Positions 59,205-64,000 of a DNA stretch of 64,000 bases are shown here, piece after piece. Within the stretch, counting starts at the first letter, position 1, and each line of letters opens with the position of its first letter. The notes beneath the pieces are model-generated. The model was given only the letters and a program-made list of their open reading frames with translations. It did not search any database and was not told the origin of the DNA. The translations under genes were made by a program, and so were the position numbers. This DNA is from Natronobiforma cellulositropha (GTDB lineage Archaea > Halobacteriota > Halobacteria > Halobacteriales > Natrialbaceae), in the NCBI RefSeq assembly GCF_025629245.1, contig NZ_JANZXN010000030.1, positions 206,906 to 270,905 of the forward strand. The letters are read 5' to 3'.

Positions 59205-61190
59205 ATTTCAAATTATGTGTGGATACACAGATTCCCTTGAACCATCACCGGACCATTTTATGCGGAAGACAAATGTTATTAGTAATGAGTACTGACCTCA
59301 CAGTAAATGGGATATCAATCTACCACAATCGACAGTATCATCGAAGACATAAATTATAACTACTTGATACCTGCAATTCAGAGGGAGTTTGTCTGGGAAA
59401 AGGGACAAATGCTTGATTTATTCGATTCTGTATTACGAGGATACCCGATTGGATCTTTCTTATTCTGGAGAGTTAGTGGCGGATATGCGCAAAATAGAAT
59501 CAAGTACAAGTTTGTGAAAAATTACATTGAGGACCCAATTCACCCTGAAGAATTATCCGATGTCCGTTATCATAATGAGCGATATCTAGATGAATTTGAA
59601 AACCCTCCAAATCGTATCAATCTGGTTTTAGATGGCCAACAACGCCTCACCACCTTTTATATCGGATTAAAAGGGTCTTTGACTACTAAGAAGTTAAATA
59701 AGCGACGTAATAAATTGGATTCGTGGGATCGAAAGCAACTATATTTAAATCTTTTATCACCGACCAACAAAATAGTTAACGGGAGAAGATATCAGTTTGA
59801 GTTTAAAAAACCTAACCCTGCACATACAGAAGGGGAATATTGGTATCGAGTCGGAGATATCTTACAGGTGACTGATTTTGCTGAAGAAGGTGAAAGGATA
59901 ATTGAAGAAATTGAGGGAATTGATGGTATTAATGCTGAACTGGCGCGTGGCGTAGTGAGTAAAAACATCAATCACTTGTATCGTGCTATCCGGGAAAAAG
60001 AAGTTATCTCTTATTTTCAAGAGGGTGAAGAAAGCCAAGACAAAGTGTTGGATATATTTATTAGGGCGAATGAGGGTGGAACTCAGTTAAAGAAGTCCGA
60101 CATTCTTCTATCAATTGCTACTGCTCACTGGAGTGATGATGATCATACTCAGGGAATTGTTGCAAGAGAGGAGATCCAACATCTGGTTGATAAAATGAAC
60201 CAACACAATGCGCGAGGCAGTCAAGAGTTTGACTCAAATTTTGTGTTGCGAGCATTATTATTGGCTGGCGATGTGACTAGTTTGTCCTTCTCTCTAGCTA
60301 ACTTCAACAAAACCACTCTTTCGAAAATGAAGGAAACCTGGATGGACCCTGAATTTGAGAAGTCCATCTTCAAAACGCTGGATCTCTTAGCAAGCTATGG
60401 ATTTACTACGAGCCATGTCCGAAGCAAAATGATTCCTCTGCCAATAATATACTACTTTTACATAAATGGCAATCCTTCTTTGTCCTACGACTCTACCCAG
60501 GGTGCAGAAACCAGACAGAGAATTCTCTATTGGATCTGTTCTATGGTGACTACAGGAGACTTGACTACGGGTGGTACCACACAAACCATTCAAGGTGTGA
60601 GGAATGCCTTAAAGGAAGCAAAGAAGAACGAGTTCCCAATAGCTGACATTGAAGCAGCCATCAATAATTATAATAAGTCTATGGCCTTTGATAGGGAAAA
60701 TATTGAGAGGCGTTTCAACAATAATACGTCCAATAACCAAGTGTCTGAGGTGCTGTTGTCTTTACTCTATTTCCCTAACATCGCGAACGAAAATTACGAT
60801 TATGAACTAGATCACATCTTCCCCAAGTCAAAGCTAAAAAAAGAGTATCTAATTGATGAATTGGGAATGTCTACTGAAAAAGCACACTCTATGTCGAGAT
60901 ATCGGGACAATCCTGCTAATCTTCAACTCATTCAAAAGGGTGAAAACAGACAAAAGTCAGATAAGGATCCTGGCGATTGGCTTCTGACGAGGACTAATGA
61001 ATATCTTGAACGCCACTTGATTCCTACAGACCCCGAACTTTACGAGCTTAGTAACGCAGAGGCGTTCTTCAACAAAAGAAAAGAGATGATCGTTGAGAGA
61101 TTACTAAATCAGTCGCCAAGTCATATTAGCAACAGAGCCAATCCAGCCCCTTCCCAATAATTGGTGAGGGTATCTTTCCTCCACATTTCA
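59205..61190. mobile_element. Low-GC island carrying a DUF262 defence-type gene
   Basis: Composition changes abruptly from GC-rich to about 40% GC near 59205 and back near 61190, coinciding with one gene. No integrase, transposase or obvious direct repeats are seen at the borders. I read it as a horizontally acquired insertion whose mechanism is not visible. Confidence 0.6.
59307..61160 (+). CDS. DUF262/HNH (GmrSD-like) putative restriction protein
   Basis: A 617-residue protein. The N-terminal DUF262 domain has IPAIQREFVWEKGQMLDLFDSVLRGYPIGSFLFWRV, the nucleotide/ParB-like motif LDGQQRLTTFYIG and FIRANEGGTQLKKSDILLS. The C-terminal DUF1524-type HNH nuclease has YDYELDHIFPKSKL, then DNPANLQLIQKGENRQKSDKDPGDWL. 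GmrSD-type enzymes are type IV restriction systems against modified phage DNA, with the DUF262 part hydrolysing NTP. Both domains look intact. Low GC and AT-ending codons set it apart from every neighbour, indicating recent transfer. No partner gene is adjacent. Confidence 0.9.
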   Translation: MGYQSTTIDSIIEDINYNYLIPAIQREFVWEKGQMLDLFDSVLRGYPIGSFLFWRVSGGYAQNRIKYKFVKNYIEDPIHPEELSDVRYHNERYLDEFENPPNRINLVLDGQQRLTTFYIGLKGSLTTKKLNKRRNKLDSWDRKQLYLNLLSPTNKIVNGRRYQFEFKKPNPAHTEGEYWYRVGDILQVTDFAEEGERIIEEIEGIDGINAELARGVVSKNINHLYRAIREKEVISYFQEGEESQDKVLDIFIRANEGGTQLKKSDILLSIATAHWSDDDHTQGIVAREEIQHLVDKMNQHNARGSQEFDSNFVLRALLLAGDVTSLSFSLANFNKTTLSKMKETWMDPEFEKSIFKTLDLLASYGFTTSHVRSKMIPLPIIYYFYINGNPSLSYDSTQGAETRQRILYWICSMVTTGDLTTGGTTQTIQGVRNALKEAKKNEFPIADIEAAINNYNKSMAFDRENIERRFNNNTSNNQVSEVLLSLLYFPNIANENYDYELDHIFPKSKLKKEYLIDELGMSTEKAHSMSRYRDNPANLQLIQKGENRQKSDKDPGDWLLTRTNEYLERHLIPTDPELYELSNAEAFFNKRKEMIVERLLNQSPSHISNRANPAPSQ

Positions 61191-61192
61191 TA

Positions 61193-62302
61193 TCAAGGTC
61201 TTGTGGCTGCTTTGTTCAGATCCTTTAGATTCTTCGCTTCCCCGTCGGCACACGAGCGGTAGATGGCGTCGACGACCCGCTGGACCGTCAACGCCTCCTC
61301 GAGCGTGTTGATCTCGGGTGCCTCACCTTCGAGGACGCCCTCGAGGAAGCAGGCGGCTTCGGCGGCGTGGCCCGTCCGTTCGGGCGACCCACGCAACTCG
61401 GTGTCGGCGTAGTGATCGGACCCGGCAGTGGCGGCCTCGAGGATGGTGAGCGACTCCTCGTAGAGCGAGAACTCCGCGCCTGCGTCGGTGCCACAGACGG
61501 TGAGCCCGCTCGAGGGCTGGCGGTTCGCCGCCCAGGCGACGTCGAGTGAGATGGTCTGGCCGTCGTCACAGCGCACCAGCGCCGTCACCGAATCGTCCAC
61601 GTCGAACGTTTCGCTCCCCGCCTCCCAGTTGCCCGCGAAGCCCTCCGGGTCGGCGTACGACCCGCTCCCGCCGAAGTCCGCGCGGGTGACGCCGAGCACC
61701 TCGACGACCGTGGGGAACTCGAGGACGTAGAGCGCGAGGTCGAGGACGTGGACGCCGATGTCGATCAGCGCGCCGCCGCCCGCGAGCGTCCGGTTGGTGA
61801 ACCAGGAGCCGACACCCGGGATGCCCCGGCGGCGGATGTACCTGGCCTCGACGTGGCGAACGTCGCCGAAGCGTCCGGTCCGCTGCTGGGCCTTGAACAG
61901 CTGTGCGGGCGCGGAGAACCGGTTGTGGAAGCCGACCATGCAGAACGCGTCCGACTCCGCTGCCGCCTCGGCGATCCGTTCGGCCGACTCGAGCGTGTGC
62001 GCCAGCGGTTTCTCACAGAGGACGTCGTACCCGTGCTCGAGCGCGCCGACGGCCGCCTGCTCGTGGAACGTATTCGGCGTCGTGACGATGACGGCGTCGA
62101 GGTCCTCACGCTCGTACATCTCGTCGACGTGTTCGTACGTTCTCGCGTCGAACTCGCGTCCGAACTGGTCTCTCCCCGCTTCGACGACATCAGTCCCCGC
62201 CACAACCTCGTGACCGAGGTCGACGACGTTGCTTGCGTGGTTCGATCCCATCCCACCGAGACCCACCACCCCGACCGCGGCCGTCCGCCCACTGTCTGAC
62301 AT
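61193..62302 (-). CDS. Gfo/Idh/MocA-family NAD(P)-dependent dehydrogenase
   Basis: A 369-residue oxidoreductase. The Rossmann motif is VGVVGLGGMGSNHASNVVDLGHE, followed by the family motif VLCEKPLAHTLESAERIAEAA with the catalytic Lys. The C-terminal substrate domain contains GGGALIDIGVHVLDLALYVL with the Asp-x3-His signature. Such enzymes act on sugars, inositols or their derivatives. The sugar-isomerase gene lies 110 bp upstream on the same strand, making a probable carbohydrate pair. The last residues (KNLKDLNKAATRP) run up to the low-GC island, so the insertion may have replaced the original 3' flank. Confidence 0.9.
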   Translation of the reverse strand: MSDSGRTAAVGVVGLGGMGSNHASNVVDLGHEVVAGTDVVEAGRDQFGREFDARTYEHVDEMYEREDLDAVIVTTPNTFHEQAAVGALEHGYDVLCEKPLAHTLESAERIAEAAAESDAFCMVGFHNRFSAPAQLFKAQQRTGRFGDVRHVEARYIRRRGIPGVGSWFTNRTLAGGGALIDIGVHVLDLALYVLEFPTVVEVLGVTRADFGGSGSYADPEGFAGNWEAGSETFDVDDSVTALVRCDDGQTISLDVAWAANRQPSSGLTVCGTDAGAEFSLYEESLTILEAATAGSDHYADTELRGSPERTGHAAEAACFLEGVLEGEAPEINTLEEALTVQRVVDAIYRSCADGEAKNLKDLNKAATRP

Positions 62303-62411
62303 GGACGATAGTACGATTGCACGCACATATCACTTCGCCATTCGGAAATTCCGTTGAGAAGTCGGCCACTGCCTCTGTTCCACACTCCGTCGGGGCGGAC
62401 GGAGCGTCCGA

Positions 62412-63137
62412 CTACCCGCGGTACGGCTCGAGGTACGCCGCGCCGTTCTCTACCGTCTCGTAGGAGTCCTGGCGCTCTTCGTGTTCGTAGATCAGCCACT
62501 CCGCACCCGCTTCCTGTGCCGCCGCTGACACGGCTTCGATATCGAGGTCGCCGGTGCCTCCTTCGACCGGCTGGCCACCCTCCTGGTAGTCTTTGATGTG
62601 GACGAGCGAGACTCGGTCGGCGTGGGTCTCGAGGAACGCCACTGGATCGTAGCCTGCGACGCCGACCCACCCCAGATCGGGTTCGATCTGCAGGTCGTCG
62701 GTCAGGTCGATCAGGTGCTCGAGCGCCGGCCGCCCGTCGACCTCGACGAACTCGTGGTCGTGGTTGTGGTAGTGCAGTGACTGTCCCTCCCCGAGACCCG
62801 CTGTGACCGCCGACAGTCGTTCGGCGGTCTCTTCGATGCGCTCGCGCGTCTCGAAGTCCTCCGGCGGCAGGTAGGGCACGACGAGTTCGGTGACGCCCAG
62901 TTCCTCGTAGGTCTCGAGCGTCCCCTCGAGGTCGTCTTCTAGCTGTTCGATACCGACGTGTGCGCTCGGTGCTTCGAGACCGGTCTCCTCGAGCGTCGTC
63001 GCGATCTCCGAGGTCTCCCCTTCGACTCCCGCGAACTCGACGCCGTCGAACGCCGTCTCCGAGACGGTCTCGAGAACGGTCAGCAGGTCGTCGTCGACGT
63101 CGTTGATACTGTAGAGCTGTAACGCAATCCGTGCCAT
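62412..63137 (-). CDS. Sugar phosphate isomerase/epimerase (xylose isomerase-like TIM barrel)
   Basis: A 241-residue AP endonuclease 2-like TIM-barrel protein of the sugar isomerase/epimerase group. Seen are IALQLYSINDVDDDLLTVLETVSETAFDGVEFAGVEG, the metal-binding segments LHYHNHDHEFVEVDG and EPDLGWVGVAGYDPVAFLE, VSLVHIKDYQEGG and LIYEHEERQDS. It probably isomerises or epimerises a sugar or inositol derivative later oxidised by the dehydrogenase encoded downstream. The ATG at 63135-63137 begins MARIALQLYSI, the standard family start. Confidence 0.88.
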   Translation of the reverse strand: MARIALQLYSINDVDDDLLTVLETVSETAFDGVEFAGVEGETSEIATTLEETGLEAPSAHVGIEQLEDDLEGTLETYEELGVTELVVPYLPPEDFETRERIEETAERLSAVTAGLGEGQSLHYHNHDHEFVEVDGRPALEHLIDLTDDLQIEPDLGWVGVAGYDPVAFLETHADRVSLVHIKDYQEGGQPVEGGTGDLDIEAVSAAAQEAGAEWLIYEHEERQDSYETVENGAAYLEPYRG

Positions 63138-63304
63138 ATCTCGAGCACGGGCGGCCCGCGGAAAACGATTCGGGAGGGCGGTGTACGCTGCCGGAATACG
63201 TACTCGGGTTCGTGTACGCTCCTCGAGTGGCGCGCTTCGGTGAGTCGCCGGACGTTCGCGCGCACCACCAGAAAGCATATGCTCGTCTCACGACGGCTTG
63301 GCGT

Positions 63305-63637
63305 ATGCGCGTACTCGAGCGCCACGCTCGCGACAGCCCTCCCGAGCCGTCTTCCGATGAGTGTCCCCTCCCCTCGTACACCGTTCTCGAGGGCTGGAGT
63401 GTCGAACGGGCCGACGACGACGCGGTCAAACTCACCGCCGATGAGGCTCCGCCGCGGACGGCGCTCGCCTACGCCACCTCGTGGGCCGACTTTCCCCTCT
63501 TCGGCCGACAGGTGTCGGTTCGTCGTCGGTGGCGCGTCGAACTCGTCCGTACCGACTGCCACCGTGTCGTCTTCCGCGAGGACTGTGACTCGAGAGACGA
63601 CGCGCTCGAGACGCTCGAGACACTCCTCGAGCTGTAA
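63305..63637 (+). CDS. Conserved haloarchaeal hypothetical protein
   Basis: A 110-residue protein with no recognised domain. A beta-rich middle part is seen (YTVLEGWSVERADDDAVKLTADEAPPRTALAYATSWADFPLFGRQVSVRRRWRVELVR), followed by a short C-terminal helix (DDALETLETLLEL). The ATG at 63305 lies after promoter-like DNA; the longer frame to 63131 overlaps the divergent isomerase start and is unlikely. Codon use is normal for this genome. Confidence 0.65.
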   Translation: MRVLERHARDSPPEPSSDECPLPSYTVLEGWSVERADDDAVKLTADEAPPRTALAYATSWADFPLFGRQVSVRRRWRVELVRTDCHRVVFREDCDSRDDALETLETLLEL

Positions 63638-63810
63638 CCCCCGCTCGCGGCCGTCGGTTCGTCCCGCCCGCCCGGTTCTGCCGACACTTCGGTCTCGCGT
63701 GCACGCGCGAAAGAAACACTAAATTCGAGTCAGCCTCGATATTGTCGCTCTCACTGTCACTCGTCTCACCCGGATCGGGCGTGGTATTCTCTGTCGATGA
63801 GCAGTTGGTT

Positions 63811-63848
63811 CGAAGGCGTTAAGTACTGGTCGGGCACTACAACTAAAT
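63811..63848 (+). promoter_or_regulatory. Probable rRNA-operon promoter
   Basis: GGTTCGAAGGCGTTAAGTAC followed by TGGTCGGGCACTAC fits the haloarchaeal stable-RNA promoter pattern, a TTCGA element about 10 bp before a TTAAGTA TATA box. No coding gene follows in the last 150 bp. Confidence 0.5.
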
Positions 63849-64000
63849 CCGAAGGAAATGAGGATCCTTCCCCTGCGGTCCGCCGTACAGAAGGGATCTG
63901 ATGTGAGCCTCGATAGTTCGGTGACGCTCGATCGGTCGAATCGATCGGAGTCGCCGAATTGACCACGTTACGTGTGAGTGTGTAGACGATACATACTCCG
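63849..64000 (+). ncRNA. Probable leader of an rRNA operon (5' external spacer), partial
   Basis: The last 150 bp contain a long imperfect stem: TTCGGTGAC (63917-63925) with GTCGCCGAA (63950-63958), and CTCGATCG with CGATCGGA inside it. No open frame is present. A folded, non-coding transcript following a stable-RNA promoter fits a pre-16S leader. The rRNA itself is not inside the window, so this is a context-based call. Confidence 0.4.

Noticed and set aside
63811..63822. GGTTCGA as a tRNA T-loop
   Set aside because: No acceptor or anticodon stem can be formed around it; it fits a stable-RNA promoter element better.

Overview
The window looks like chromosomal DNA of a haloarchaeon (class Halobacteria, probably Natrialbales). 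Base composition is GC-rich with very frequent CTCGAG, proteins are acidic, many transcripts appear leaderless (TATA box about 26-30 nt before the start codon), and the gene families are haloarchaeal: HalOD1, HTH_10/Bat regulators, SPW repeat, PGF-CTERM, haloarchaeal 2Fe-2S ferredoxin and Orc1/Cdc6.

Layout. 0-3.1 kb holds amino-sugar genes (3' end of a GlmU-like gene, a HalOD1 protein, glmS). 3.7-7.8 kb holds two HTH_10 regulators and a small helical protein. 7.9-12.3 kb is a probable replication origin: an orc1/cdc6 gene surrounded by eleven clear copies of an ORB-like element (TTCACCGGAAACNYGGTGTG) in both orientations, with a polypyrimidine 33-bp tandem repeat and a His/Asp-rich metal-binding lipoprotein gene between the ORB clusters. 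12.3-29.4 kb is mostly housekeeping: M24 peptidase, trehalose synthesis (otsA, otsB), a PiT phosphate transporter, a metalloprotease, cobalamin genes (cobyric acid synthase, cob(I)alamin adenosyltransferase), an ABC exporter pair and several small conserved proteins.

29.8-49.1 kb is a coherent aromatic/quinone gene cluster and the most interesting part. It carries a 2-aminobenzoate-CoA ligase-like enzyme, an orphan trpE-trpG pair with a nitroreductase and a Rieske ferredoxin in one overlapping operon, an aryl-CoA epoxidase operon paaABCD with paaD split in two, two amidohydrolase-2 proteins, a cupin, an MBL hydrolase, a xi-class GST, DoxX, an aldehyde dehydrogenase, an MFS transporter, an HxlR regulator and two DsbA/FrnE-like proteins that end in a winged helix. 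The usual lower phenylacetate genes (paaG, paaZ hydratase, paaF/H/J) are absent, and so are the other trp genes. I infer a dedicated chorismate to anthranilate to anthraniloyl-CoA to oxygenated product route. Several transcription units share ACACC/GGTGT inverted repeats upstream.

50-59.2 kb holds a DnaJ-ferredoxin fusion, a LarA/DUF2088-like protein, a giant PGF-CTERM surface protein and a phage tail-collar protein. 59.2-61.2 kb is a low-GC island with a DUF262/HNH (GmrSD-like) defence candidate. 61.2-63.6 kb holds a Gfo/Idh/MocA dehydrogenase and a sugar isomerase. The last 200 bp look like the promoter and folded leader of an rRNA operon starting just outside the window.
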